Source of the DNA: a virus | Direction: 5' to 3' (one strand) | Virus record (IMG/VR): IMGVR_UViG_3300032311_000461 | Coordinates: 1-63,641 of that record | DNA length: 63,641 nucleotides | Shown: positions 39,269 through 47,188 of the stretch, in pieces | Numbering within the stretch: the stretch's first letter is position 1 | How the letters are laid out: every line of letters begins with the position of its first letter | Notes under the pieces: generated by a model | The model's database searches: none | Seen by the model: the letters and a program-made list of their open reading frames with translations, nothing else | What the model was told of the DNA's origin: nothing | Position numbers and translations under genes: made by a program

Positions 39269-39585
39269 GGCAGGTCGGTCAGCCTCAGGGTGATCAGCCA
39301 GTCTGTCCTCTTCTTTTTGTGGCAGACCACGGCTAACTTGCTGGTGCCAGCTTCCTGCACTGCCCGCTCCATCGTTGGATGGATCGAAAGGGCCTCGACC
39401 ATCTTGCTCTCCACATGGAGAAGCGGAACCTCCGCTATCACTAGGTCCGCTGCCCCACCCTCCACACAACCGTTGAACTGCTGTGACCGACGCGCCGATT
39501 CCCATCCCATCACCTCCCTTAGTGTTTGTGCTAGTAACCTTTCCGCCCGTGCCCCCTTGGCCCTGCTATTCAGAGGCATGGTCAT
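39160..39585 (-). CDS. PD-(D/E)xK-type nuclease-like protein (Hjc/VRR-like)
   Basis: 141 residues. 'NSRAKGARAERLLAQTLREV' is the N-terminal Glu-bearing helix of archaeal Holliday-resolvase-like nucleases, 'GGAADLVIAEVPLLHVESKM' supplies the D and E-x-K, then 'AVQEAGTSKLAVVCHKKKRT'. The last 30 residues (SSSMTPGRGDPTSPSG) are the out-of-frame reading of the DUF5664 gene. This is either a true overlap or a +/-1 frameshift. Likely role: recombination or replication DNA processing. Confidence 0.7.
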   Translation of the reverse strand: MTMPLNSRAKGARAERLLAQTLREVMGWESARRSQQFNGCVEGGAADLVIAEVPLLHVESKMVEALSIHPTMERAVQEAGTSKLAVVCHKKKRTDWLITLRLTDLPWLVSMLSSSMTPGRGDPTSPSGTISSPSSGSSESP

Positions 39586-39826
39586 CCTCCTTCTCCCGCT
39601 TCGCCATTGCCCGCTTCAACCAAGCTGGCAGCTTCGGCTTGTAACCCATGAACAAGTATCTGTGCTGCACCCTCAGGGTCCCGTTGGTGACCGGCCTGAG
39701 AACGTGCTGGTAGGTGAACCTCTTGCCCGCACAGTCGTAGGTCAGGTACTCCACGATGTCATCGTCATGCAGCTTCTCTGCCCTTCCGCACAGCGGGCCA
39801 CCCACATAGACAACCCTTCTCTTCAT
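39566..39826 (-). CDS. Small hypothetical protein
   Basis: 86 residues, basic, beta-rich start (MKRRVVYVGGPLCGRAEKLH) and 'YLFMGYKPKLPAWLKRAM'. The ATG overlaps the MazG stop as ATGA. Unknown function. Confidence 0.62.
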   Translation of the reverse strand: MKRRVVYVGGPLCGRAEKLHDDDIVEYLTYDCAGKRFTYQHVLRPVTNGTLRVQHRYLFMGYKPKLPAWLKRAMAKREKEDDHASE

Positions 39827-40206
39827 GCGTCACCTTCTTTCTTGAATGCCCCGCCCGGTGTCATGTGCCCCTTCCGATCCTTGATCTCCTCATAGGCCGC
39901 AGCCAGACACACCGGCAGCGTCAGCCCCGACAGCTTGGCGAGGATCACCAGCACCACGGTGCAATCCCCAATGCCGTCGATCACCCCAGCCTCATCGTTC
40001 TTGATGATGGCATCTGCCAACTCCCCAACTTCCGACACCAACTTGAGGGCCTGAGCCTTGGCATCGGAGTGGGTGAGTATCTGCCGGTCGGCAGCCCACC
40101 TCTCAGTCAGTTCGATCAGGTAGTCCGTACTCTTCACGGCATCTCTCCTTGGGGTTAGGGCACTGGCCACGATCTGTTGCGCCACTGTCATGCAGCGTTG
40201 AAGCAT
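39823..40206 (-). CDS. MazG-like nucleotide pyrophosphohydrolase
   Basis: 127 residues from ATG at 40206 (GAAGGGGGAG upstream, TGATG coupling). The core pattern is 'QALKLVSEVGELADAIIKND' (E-x-x-E) and 'VIDGIGDCTVVLVILAKLSG' (D-x-x-x-D-like), then 'AAAYEEIKDRKGHMTPGGAF', as in phage MazG proteins. It hydrolyses NTPs or alarmones, probably keeping host metabolism active during infection. Confidence 0.85.
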   Translation of the reverse strand: MLQRCMTVAQQIVASALTPRRDAVKSTDYLIELTERWAADRQILTHSDAKAQALKLVSEVGELADAIIKNDEAGVIDGIGDCTVVLVILAKLSGLTLPVCLAAAYEEIKDRKGHMTPGGAFKKEGDA

Positions 40207-40640
40207 CACTCCCCCTTCTCTATGTAAGGTGCTCGGGATGTCAGGAGTCGAGCATTCTTCACCCGCTCCTCCGTCACCCACGCTGGCAATGGCTTGGGGT
40301 CTTCCTTGAGTCCTGCCCTCCGTAGCAGCTTGGCCAGAAACTCAAGGTCAAACATCTCTTCCCCGTCCTCCTCCAGCTTGGCCTGCAACATATGCCCAAG
40401 AGTGAGCGGCCTCTGGCTGTGCCCTTGGTGGTAGTCCTCATGGCAGCGGGCACAGACACAAATCAGATTCCGGTGATCGTGAGCGTCGAGCCCGCCGCGC
40501 CGCCCAACGAGGTGGTGAAGCTGGGCCTCCCTGCGATAAGCCTTCAGATGACGAGGGAAGTAGCACACGGCACACCTCTCAGACATGAAGGCATAGGCTT
40601 CAAGCTGGCGGCGGATGCGTTCCGATTTCTTTGAAGGCAT
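40206..40640 (-). CDS. HNH endonuclease
   Basis: 144 residues. 'CAVCYFP' and 'CVCARCHEDYH' flank the HNH core 'QLHHLVGRRGGLDAHDHRNL'. The Cys pairs bind structural zinc. A long charged C-terminus follows. Unlike the AP2-containing homing nucleases this one has the form of general phage HNH proteins. ATG at 40640. Confidence 0.85.
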   Translation of the reverse strand: MPSKKSERIRRQLEAYAFMSERCAVCYFPRHLKAYRREAQLHHLVGRRGGLDAHDHRNLICVCARCHEDYHQGHSQRPLTLGHMLQAKLEEDGEEMFDLEFLAKLLRRAGLKEDPKPLPAWVTEERVKNARLLTSRAPYIEKGE

Positions 40641-40702
40641 GATGATTCCTTGTGTATTGAAAGCCGGTTTTGATGGCCCGGGTCCGGCAACCGGGATGCA
40701 AA

Positions 40703-41059
40703 CTAGAAAGCGTCATCGAAGGCGGCGGCGGCGGATGGTGCTGCATCGCGGGGCTGCCACTTCACCCAGCCATTGCCACTGAGGAAGGAACCATCCTTGC
40801 CCTTACGTCTGGGGTAGAGCTTGTTGCCCACTCTGGTCTGACCAAACGAGAGGGTTGCGTTGCAGGAGTTGCAGCGCATTTCGTGATAGGAATTTCCATC
40901 ACGCTCTCTCACGGTGGGCATGGTGTCTGGGCTTTGGCAGGCACCGCACACAGTCTGGGAAAACACTTCGATGGACTGTGCCAACTCCACGAAACATTCC
41001 TTGACATCACTGCCCTCGACTTCAATCTCCATACGATCCGTTTTGTGCTTCACTCGCAT
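40703..41059 (-). CDS. Zinc-ribbon protein, possible ssDNA-binding accessory
   Basis: 118 residues. The N-terminus is beta-rich (VKHKTDRMEIEVEGSDVKEC). Cys pairs CGACQSPD and CNSCNATL form a zinc ribbon at about 38-72, followed by 'GNGWVKWQP'. It ends in an acidic-aromatic tail AFDDAF, reminiscent of the protein-docking tips of ssDNA-binding proteins. It is in the recombination gene block. Function inferred from context only. Confidence 0.6.
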   Translation of the reverse strand: MRVKHKTDRMEIEVEGSDVKECFVELAQSIEVFSQTVCGACQSPDTMPTVRERDGNSYHEMRCNSCNATLSFGQTRVGNKLYPRRKGKDGSFLSGNGWVKWQPRDAAPSAAAAFDDAF

Positions 41060-41562
41060 TGACCTGCCTCCTTAGGAAACTCACTGGGTACAATGACAGG
41101 CTGCCCACCACCCCAGTAAATGGATGGACCTGTGTAAGTATAACTATTGGTATCAAACGGGCACTCGTCCGCATCACCATCAGCACGATCAAACTCAAGC
41201 CGCAGTCTCTGGTACTCGCAGCCCTCTTTGTAATCACCTGAATGATTGCGAGTCTGTGTTTCTTTCTTTGGTTTCGGTGGGGGAGAAGACTTCTTTGGGG
41301 AAGGCAGGGTGGCGTATCTTCTGGCCATCTCTGCCTTCGCCCATCCCCAGTTCATCTTTTCCACAGCCCACTCTAGGTAATCCAATGGCAGGTCTTTGAT
41401 GGCCCTGCCTGCCCACTTACCATTTCTCATCACATAATCAGGGTCGCCAAACCGCACCGGCTGGGCACCAACAACTGGCGCGACCACTGCCGACCGCTCA
41501 CTATCACTGGCGTGGCTAGACTGCCATCCCCGCCATCGTGTACTAACCCTGTGCTTGCTCAT
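41050..41562 (-). CDS. DUF3820-like protein
   Basis: 170 residues from ATG at 41562 (GAAAGGAAG upstream). 'VMRNGKWAGRAIKDLPLDYL' followed by EWAVEKMNW resembles DUF3820, a short module often linked to phage exonucleases. The centre is Pro/Lys-rich (PSPKKSSPPPKPKKET), and the C-terminus acidic and Tyr-rich (DTNSYTYTGPSIYWGGGQ). Upstream frame to 41670 is not needed. Confidence 0.6.
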   Translation of the reverse strand: MSKHRVSTRWRGWQSSHASDSERSAVVAPVVGAQPVRFGDPDYVMRNGKWAGRAIKDLPLDYLEWAVEKMNWGWAKAEMARRYATLPSPKKSSPPPKPKKETQTRNHSGDYKEGCEYQRLRLEFDRADGDADECPFDTNSYTYTGPSIYWGGGQPVIVPSEFPKEAGQCE

Positions 41563-42254
41563 CGAACTTCCTTTCTCAATGGTGTTCTTCCGAATCACAC
41601 ACCGCATCGTCGCATCTAACCCGCCTACACCGGGGGCAATGGCACCTAAAAAATAGGACCTAAAGCCCATTGCAAAACGACCTCATTGCCCCTGTGCAAG
41701 CGAGACTAAGCTGCCTGCATTTCCTTACTGCGACCTCAGTCCTCCCGTAGACGAGAGAGTTGGGTGTCACCTTTACGCGAACTGCATGGTGGAAGCAGCG
41801 GTTCAGCTACCACCTCGGGCACCTTTCGGCTGTTGCCTACTCCCGGCCCTTCGTCTGTCGCCTTGTGAACATCGTCACGCCCGTCTGTCTTACCTCTGGG
41901 TTAGACCCTGTGGAGGATAGGCCCCTACATCGAACGGTTCAGGGCTTTAATCGTCCCTCATAGTCTGACAGCCACTCTCGGCTGACAGCTTGTTGCTTCT
42001 GTCTCAGGTGCCCGGCCTCTCCCTTTTCGTTAGGAGTTGCGGTAGGTGCGACCCGGGAAAGCTAGAGCCGAAGGTAACACTGAAGTTACTTCCTCAGATT
42101 GCAGTCGCTGCCGGTCGGCCTTGCCTTACTCCATCCGTTACCACGGCTGCCCAACTCCACGGCGGGTGATCGGGTCAGTGCGAGAGGACGGGCACCCAAG
42201 ACAAAAGCGTTTGTGTTCTCCTTGCTATTGCTGATTGTGTCGTTGTGACCAGCG
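41563..42254. ncRNA. Gene-free 690-bp stretch, possible large structured RNA
   Basis: No frame here looks like a protein on either strand. The sequence is dense in short inverted repeats on the plus-strand reading (CAGCC/GGCTG at 41969-41984, GTAAC/GTTAC at 42074-42088, CCGT/ACGG at 42136-42147). AGACTA at 41704 pairs with TAGTCT at 41961. A 13-mer AGTGCGAGAGGAC (42177-42189), flanked by GGGT/ACCC, resembles the 23S sarcin-ricin loop. Phages can carry ornate non-coding RNAs of this size (GOLLD, ROOL). Strand and boundaries are not resolved. Confidence 0.4.
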
Positions 42255-42782
42255 TTACCCTGCCCGTGATTTTTGGTCAAGGGTTAGGTCAACAGATTTC
42301 TCGTACCGTTTTGTTTTTGTTCCGGTCATGTCGATGTATGCGTTGCAGCGGTTGGCCACACCACCGTTGATGGTTGCTTGGGTGTTGGTGTTGGCGATTC
42401 GCATGGGCACAACAAACTCCCCATCTTCCGCCAGCTTGCGAACGAGTAGCACCTGCGAAGGGACCAGATAGAGGAAGCCAACCAGAGGGATGCACAAGCC
42501 GTGGGCCAACTGCTTGGCTTTCTCCAGCTTGGAGAACGTCACCAGCCACTCACCCGCGAAGTCCTCAAAGAACACGCTCTCCTCAACGATGCGGCACTTG
42601 GTTTCAACCAGAGCCGCTATGCCATTGCCGTTGATCAGGATGCCGTCTACGGGGCAGGGGGAGTCCTTGTCGGTGGGAGCGTATGCCCACCCCGGATTGA
42701 ACCCCTGCCACAGCGCAACGGCATCATGCTCTTGGCGAAGGGACTCCTGACCACGGGGAGTGTTGATGTCGAGGCTCACCAT
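42255..42782 (-). CDS. PD-(D/E)xK nuclease-like protein
   Basis: 175 residues. 'CPVDGILINGNGIAALVETK' followed by CR shows the D...E-x-K catalytic pattern, and 'EHDAVALWQG' may supply the first acidic helix. The C-terminus (NTNTQATINGGVANRCNAYI) is unusual but may be part of the fold. Overlaps the helicase stop. It could be a resolvase or nuclease partner of the helicase. Confidence 0.66.
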   Translation of the reverse strand: MVSLDINTPRGQESLRQEHDAVALWQGFNPGWAYAPTDKDSPCPVDGILINGNGIAALVETKCRIVEESVFFEDFAGEWLVTFSKLEKAKQLAHGLCIPLVGFLYLVPSQVLLVRKLAEDGEFVVPMRIANTNTQATINGGVANRCNAYIDMTGTKTKRYEKSVDLTLDQKSRAG

Positions 42783-44353
42783 TGGCCCACCCCCCGCTCT
42801 TCAAGGGCCTTCATCCGCCGGTCCACTTCCTGCTTGAAGGCGACCGTCCACATGGCGTTCAACTTGGCATCCCTGAGGGCCCACTGGAGCCACGACAATG
42901 GGATGGCAGGGTCCCGTAGGGGGCGACGTTTCCACTTGCCAAAGGGAACGTAGTAGCCCTTGATCTTGGGGGTCTTAACGTCCGGCCTGTCGAACAGGTC
43001 CCGGGACCGGGAGTCGAACGTGACCCCGACCACACAGGACTTCCTCCGCTCCCGCTCGGCCTCCCGCTCCAGCCGCTCCATCTCCTTGAGGGCATCAAGC
43101 TCGGCCTGAAGGGCAGCGTCGAGTTCATCCAGCGTGACTTCCTCGTCAGCGTTGTCCTGCTTGATTTTGTCGATGATTTCCTTGGGGCCAGCCAGCAACA
43201 TATCTATGGCAGTGACCGGGGAGTGGAACCGGCTGGTGTTCGTGATGTCATGGAAATCCCATGTGGGCTTGGCACTGGCAGCGATGGCAGCGATCCTCTC
43301 CTCTGCCGTGTTCAGCCCATCCAGAGTCCCGGTCAGTGCCCGTGTGCCCCGGCCCAGTCCTTGGAGGAACGTGCCCTTATGCTTGGTGGGGGCCGCATTA
43401 AAAATCTCGTTGACCATTGGGCAATCCCAACCCCTCCCCAAGACACGGCAGTTGGTGATGAGCGTGTTCTCCCCGCTCTCAAACTTCTTGATCTCAAGGT
43501 CCCGCTCCTCCGGTGGTTGCTCACCCCACACGCACGACACCTTCAATCCATAGCGGTCGGTCAGCATCTCCCTGATGGCCTTGGCTTGGGGCACAGACCG
43601 GCAGCGGATCACCCCGTGGGACTTCTTGTGGTGCTGCACAACAAGCTGGCAGATGTCATTCCTGACTGCCTCGGACATGAGGATGCCGTCGATCTCATGG
43701 GGCAGGAAGTCAACCTTGGTCTTGGACAGTTCATCGAAGTTGATGGACCGCACCGTGTGGACAGTCACCCTTGGCTTGACCAGCCAGCCCTGTGAGAAAG
43801 CCTCGCTCAACTCCATGCTGTAGGGGCATGAGGTATAGAAGCCGAACAGCGGGCTCCGCTTGTCGGCGCGTTGGGGAGTCGCGGTTACTCCCAGCACCCG
43901 TGCCCCGGCAGCAATGAACTCCTGCATCATCTCCCTGAATTTCACAGAGAAATGGATGTCAGCCTCGTCAATGATGATCAGGTCAACGTGCCCCACGAAA
44001 CGCTTGTAGCGACCGTCACTCTTGAGGGTCTGGTGGGTGGCGACGATCCACTCATCACCCGGGTCAGCCTTGAGCATGGCCTGCTCGACACTGGCAACCC
44101 GGCCCCGGAGCCTGCGGATGGTGGCCACGGTCTGCTTATTCACATTGTCTTGACCCGACACCACCATCACCCGTGCCCCTTCGCGGGGCAGGGCGACGAA
44201 CGTGGTGGTTTTGCCGACACCCGTAGGCAGGACGAGAAGGACCGCTTGGTTCCCCTCCCGAAATGCCTGCCGGATGGCGACGATGGCTTCCTTCTGGTAG
44301 GGGCGAAGAACTTCAGTGTCGAACAGGGGCAGGAAGACTTGTCCTTTCCTCAT
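42776..44353 (-). CDS. SF2 DEAD/DEAH-type helicase
   Basis: 525 residues from ATG at 44353 (ATGA overlap with the HNH stop). Motif I LPTGVGKTTT at about 42-51, motif II IIIDEADIH at about 130, motif III VTATPQR, motif VI QGLGRGTRA at about 330. The order matches RecG/ResIII-like ATPases. A charged coiled stretch (LDALKEMERLEREAERERRK) follows the helicase domain. It is the only recognised replication-type motor in the genome; with ERF and RecE-like proteins it may serve recombination-dependent replication. Confidence 0.9.
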   Translation of the reverse strand: MRKGQVFLPLFDTEVLRPYQKEAIVAIRQAFREGNQAVLLVLPTGVGKTTTFVALPREGARVMVVSGQDNVNKQTVATIRRLRGRVASVEQAMLKADPGDEWIVATHQTLKSDGRYKRFVGHVDLIIIDEADIHFSVKFREMMQEFIAAGARVLGVTATPQRADKRSPLFGFYTSCPYSMELSEAFSQGWLVKPRVTVHTVRSINFDELSKTKVDFLPHEIDGILMSEAVRNDICQLVVQHHKKSHGVIRCRSVPQAKAIREMLTDRYGLKVSCVWGEQPPEERDLEIKKFESGENTLITNCRVLGRGWDCPMVNEIFNAAPTKHKGTFLQGLGRGTRALTGTLDGLNTAEERIAAIAASAKPTWDFHDITNTSRFHSPVTAIDMLLAGPKEIIDKIKQDNADEEVTLDELDAALQAELDALKEMERLEREAERERRKSCVVGVTFDSRSRDLFDRPDVKTPKIKGYYVPFGKWKRRPLRDPAIPLSWLQWALRDAKLNAMWTVAFKQEVDRRMKALEERGVGQW

Positions 44354-44841
44354 GCTATGTGCCTCCAGCATTTCCCAGTTGCAATGCGGCTGATGGCTGA
44401 CTGACGAACTCCGTACACTTTGGCAATCGAAAGCTGTGGAAAACCAAGTTCGATAGCCCTGCGAATACAGCGAACGTCTTCAGCACTCAGCTTGCAGACC
44501 CCATCACGCCCCTTGTTGTGCATATCCTTTACGTTGTCCTTCGCCGTGCCAGCAAAAAGGTGCAGGTGGTTGCAGCAAACCGGGTTGTCACAGTGGTGGC
44601 AGACGTAAAGCCCATCTGGAACTGTGCCGTAGTGATGCTCGTAGGCAACCCTGTGGGTGCTGTACAGCTTCGCGTTGCCTTCGTATCGGCTCCCAACGCG
44701 AATGTTGCCGTACCCGTCCCCGCTGCAACCACCTGTCCACTCAAGGCACGGTGATCCATCCCATGCGTTGATGATGCTGGTCACGCACTTCCGCATGACT
44801 CGCTCGTAAGCTGGGATTGGAGTTGGCCCCTTCTTCCTCAT
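44350..44841 (-). CDS. HNH homing endonuclease
   Basis: 163 residues. The core is 'SPCLEWTGGCSGDGYGNIRV', 'STHRVAYEHHYGTVPDGLYV', 'CHHCDNPVCCNHLHLFAGTA' (HNH with zinc Cys), then 'KDNVKDMHNKGR', and a C-terminal helix-turn-helix (LSIAKVYGVRQSAISRIATG). It is inserted between csrA and the helicase with ATGA overlaps on both sides, so it integrates without breaking the operon. Confidence 0.88.
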   Translation of the reverse strand: MRKKGPTPIPAYERVMRKCVTSIINAWDGSPCLEWTGGCSGDGYGNIRVGSRYEGNAKLYSTHRVAYEHHYGTVPDGLYVCHHCDNPVCCNHLHLFAGTAKDNVKDMHNKGRDGVCKLSAEDVRCIRRAIELGFPQLSIAKVYGVRQSAISRIATGKCWRHIA

Positions 44842-45056
44842 GCGTCACCTCCTTGCCGATCTCGCTCCTCACGTTCTGCCTGCGCTTGAAGGGCCCCATA
44901 TTTTTTCACAAGCTCTTCACGCAGAATTACATACTCGGGCGGCGCGTCGATGCCGATGCGGACAGCACCACCGCTCGACACGTTGGTCACCGTGATCCTG
45001 ATGCCGCCCGGTTCGATCACGATGGTCTGATTCACTCGTCTGCCTAGCACCAACAT
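44838..45056 (-). CDS. csrA: CsrA translational regulator
   Basis: 72 residues from ATG at 45056. The family sequence is clear: MLVLGRRVNQTIVIEPGGIR, then 'ITVTNVSSGGAVRIGIDAPP' and 'EYVILREEL', including the conserved N-terminal L-R-x-x-x-Q/E-I strand and the A-P-x-x-x-V-x-R-x-E-L (here APPEYVILREEL) RNA-binding end. CsrA dimers bind GGA in RNA hairpin loops or at ribosome sites. Eight hairpin modules of the early block carry GGA (six) or AGA (two) as triloops. GGAGG precedes the start. Confidence 0.95.
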   Translation of the reverse strand: MLVLGRRVNQTIVIEPGGIRITVTNVSSGGAVRIGIDAPPEYVILREELVKKYGALQAQAEREERDRQGGDA

Positions 45057-45610
45057 CACTCACCTCCGTGTTTGATTGGCTCAATCCCAAGCACCGCATC
45101 CAACACAGCCGACTTCTTCGATGGGCGACCGCGCCTCTTCTTCACTGCAACATCAGGCTGGCTGCCTGTTGCAGGTCTGTGTCCCTCTTCTGTGCGAACC
45201 TCCCCACCCACCGCTGGCCCCACTCCCGCTCCGACCATTGGGACTGCACGAACTTGATCCTCTCCGTTAGGTCCGGCGGGACCGGACGCATCTTTCCGCT
45301 GCGGGCTGACCGGGTGTACTGCGTGTACTGACTCCGCAGTTCGTGCTGCCTGAGGTGCGGCAGCCGCTTCTTGACTTCCAGAAAAGACAGCCCCTCCGAC
45401 ACCAGTTCCGCCAACAGCAACTCGTCCTCGTCCGTCATGTCCCGGTATCCCACGAAAGAAGTCCTCCGCTTGGTTGTCGAGTGCCCGCTGCATAGTCCTG
45501 AGTTCCGCAAACAGGAGCGGCAGCACCTTCATCAGCACGTTGGGCAAGTCATTGAGGCTGGCCTTGCAGAGGTAACCCTCAAGCTGGTCGATGTCGCTCT
45601 GACTAAGCAC
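45056..45610 (-). CDS. Hypothetical protein (overlapping frames)
   Basis: 184 residues with a GTG start at 45610. The first 60 residues look like a real helical protein (DQLEGYLCKASLNDLPNVLM, FAELRTMQRALDNQAEDFFR) and the last 30 are basic with an AT-hook-like KKRRGRPSKK. The middle, about residues 65-155, is Gly/Ala/Val-rich and looks like an out-of-frame reading of the ORF at 45142-45438. A frameshift, or two to three overlapping genes, is likely. Confidence 0.5.
   Translation of the reverse strand: MLSQSDIDQLEGYLCKASLNDLPNVLMKVLPLLFAELRTMQRALDNQAEDFFRGIPGHDGRGRVAVGGTGVGGAVFSGSQEAAAAPQAARTAESVHAVHPVSPQRKDASGPAGPNGEDQVRAVPMVGAGVGPAVGGEVRTEEGHRPATGSQPDVAVKKRRGRPSKKSAVLDAVLGIEPIKHGGE
45142..45438 (-). 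CDS. Overlapping small protein, possible HTH
   Basis: 98 residues from ATG at 45438: MTDEDELLLAELVSEGLSFL, then 'EVKKRLPHLRQHELRSQYTQ', 'DLTERIKFVQSQWSEREWGQ'. The composition and the helix-turn-helix-like spacing make it more protein-like than the overlapping part of 45056-45610. It is read in another frame of the same strand. Either an independent gene or the true continuation of the upstream N-terminus. Confidence 0.5.
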   Translation of the reverse strand: MTDEDELLLAELVSEGLSFLEVKKRLPHLRQHELRSQYTQYTRSARSGKMRPVPPDLTERIKFVQSQWSEREWGQRWVGRFAQKRDTDLQQAASLMLQ

Positions 45611-46298
45611 TGGCCACCTCCTCCTCCTTGGGAAGCAGTTGCCCGAACTGGCGGCGCAGCTTGGTGATCTCGTCAGCCGTCAGGTCGCCGCTCTCGGCAA
45701 GGCTCTCGGCCTGAGCGAAGACCTTTGCAAGCTCGGCGGGCAGCTTGACCAGCGTCTTGCACTTGGCTTCCACCCTCTTGAACAGGTCGTTCTTGGGTGC
45801 AGGGGCAGGGGCAGGGTCCTTCTCCTTGGCCACCTCGGCGTTGACCTGAGAGTGAGCCTCTTCGGCTTGCTCCAAGTCTTCGGCACCAACGCTCCAGCCA
45901 CCGGCAAGCTGGAGGAACAACTGCTTCTTCGTGTAGGTGGACGCAGCCTCAAGGGACTGGTTGTCCTCACGCCTGTTACCATTTTTGTCGATCATGTCCC
46001 GCATCGGGAGAAGGCAGGACACCCACTCGCCCGTGTTGTGAACAAGCCTGCCGACCATGACCAACTCGGAGCCCATGTACCCAGTCTGGAACAGCGGCAT
46101 GGGGAAGCCATGCTTGTTCAAGGCAGGGAGCAAGGCCACGCAGATGTCGCCCAGAGTTGAATAGTCAAACTTGCCGTACTCGTTGCGGCCCGTCTTCCTG
46201 ATCGGCTTGTACTCCATCTGTGCCTTTGCCAACGCAGTTACTAACTGCTTGGTTTCCGGGGAAGAAGTTACGCCGCGAATGTAGTTGTCGATCTCCAT
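45603..46298 (-). CDS. ERF-family single-strand annealing recombinase
   Basis: 231 residues. ERF core: 'ALAKAQMEYKPIRKTGRNEY', 'GKFDYSTLGDICVALLPALN', 'KHGFPMPLFQTGY', 'QSLEAASTYTKKQLFLQLAG' (the S-x-x-T-Y-x-x-R/K-Y/F motif). The C-terminal 80 residues are charged and helical. It anneals homologous single strands. The RecE-like exonuclease gene directly upstream makes a classic two-component recombination system. Confidence 0.86.
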   Translation of the reverse strand: MEIDNYIRGVTSSPETKQLVTALAKAQMEYKPIRKTGRNEYGKFDYSTLGDICVALLPALNKHGFPMPLFQTGYMGSELVMVGRLVHNTGEWVSCLLPMRDMIDKNGNRREDNQSLEAASTYTKKQLFLQLAGGWSVGAEDLEQAEEAHSQVNAEVAKEKDPAPAPAPKNDLFKRVEAKCKTLVKLPAELAKVFAQAESLAESGDLTADEITKLRRQFGQLLPKEEEVASA

Positions 46299-46315
46299 GT
46301 GTTACTCCTTTGTTA

Positions 46316-47188
46316 CTATTCGACTGTGAAGAAAGACCGATCCCCAAACCCGGGCATAGTCAATTCGTTGACTTTGCCGTAACCGTCCTCAAGCCAATCA
46401 CCCGTCGCACGGCGACGGGCAATGTCGGTGAGCAGTTCGTCAAGCCGCCGCCTCGCCCAGTCCATGTAGACCGGGGGCAACGTGACCACCTGCGTGAGAT
46501 AGGGATGCACCGTCTGAGTGACGATGAAGTGCATGGGTGGCTCGGCCAACCCGCTGACCACTGCCCCCTGTTCGTAGAGGGCGGCACTGATTCCGTACCC
46601 GTAAGCCCTTACGGATCGGGACCAGTCCTTGAGAATGTTCTTCTCGCTGGTGGTCTTGTAGTCGCCTAACTGTCCGTTGTTGCCAACGAAGTCAGGGCGG
46701 CAGCGGACCATCACCCCAGCCGTGGACTCCCAGCGGATGCTGGCTTCCCGATGGAGGATGTCCTCTTCAAGCTCGACTGCCTTGGGGTTCAGGCCAAAGC
46801 GGTCCTGCATCTTCCCAAGAATTTCCCCCATCTCGGGGGACAGGATGATGGCATCCGGGGACAGGGTGGCCAGCCAGTCCTTGGTTGCCTTTTTTGTTGA
46901 CAACCCCCTAGATGCGGTACAATGTTCTTCAGGGGCAGTGACCGCCCGCTCCGAGAACTGGTCGTAACCAATCTCTCGGAGTGTATGCCAAACTCTTCCT
47001 AGCTGGAGGGCTGCCGACTTGGAGTCGGACATCCACCCCATCTCCACCGCGTCATGGAAGACGGTGGCTGACTCTGCCAGTCTGATCTGGGTAGAGCCGA
47101 CATGAGCCAGATCACTGTGATAGGTAGTGATCGGCTCGTCGTAGAGAACTGAAAAGCGGGCGACACCATGGACAGAGGGCTCGGTCAT
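46316..47188 (-). CDS. RecE/exonuclease VIII-like PD-(D/E)xK nuclease
   Basis: 290 residues. 'AALQLGRVWHTL' (exo VIII-like G-x-x-x-H near residue 68), 'RCRPDFVGNNGQLGDYKTTS' with D166, D176 and K178, then 'YGYGISAALYEQG' with the Q/Y motif region. This arrangement is that of RecE-C/DUF3799 nucleases. It would resect double-strand ends for the ERF protein encoded next. ATGA overlap with the upstream gene. Confidence 0.84.
   Translation of the reverse strand: MTEPSVHGVARFSVLYDEPITTYHSDLAHVGSTQIRLAESATVFHDAVEMGWMSDSKSAALQLGRVWHTLREIGYDQFSERAVTAPEEHCTASRGLSTKKATKDWLATLSPDAIILSPEMGEILGKMQDRFGLNPKAVELEEDILHREASIRWESTAGVMVRCRPDFVGNNGQLGDYKTTSEKNILKDWSRSVRAYGYGISAALYEQGAVVSGLAEPPMHFIVTQTVHPYLTQVVTLPPVYMDWARRRLDELLTDIARRRATGDWLEDGYGKVNELTMPGFGDRSFFTVE

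Noticed and set aside
41563-42254. Group I intron in the gene-free region
   Set aside because: AGACTA and TAGTCT could mimic the P7 helix, but they are about 255 bases apart, no P/Q-like elements precede the first one, and neither flanking gene looks interrupted.
41760-42280. Short open frames (60-70 codons) in the gene-free region on both strands
   Set aside because: No ribosome sites, unusual composition and no similarity to protein-like sequence; more likely chance frames in structured RNA or DNA.
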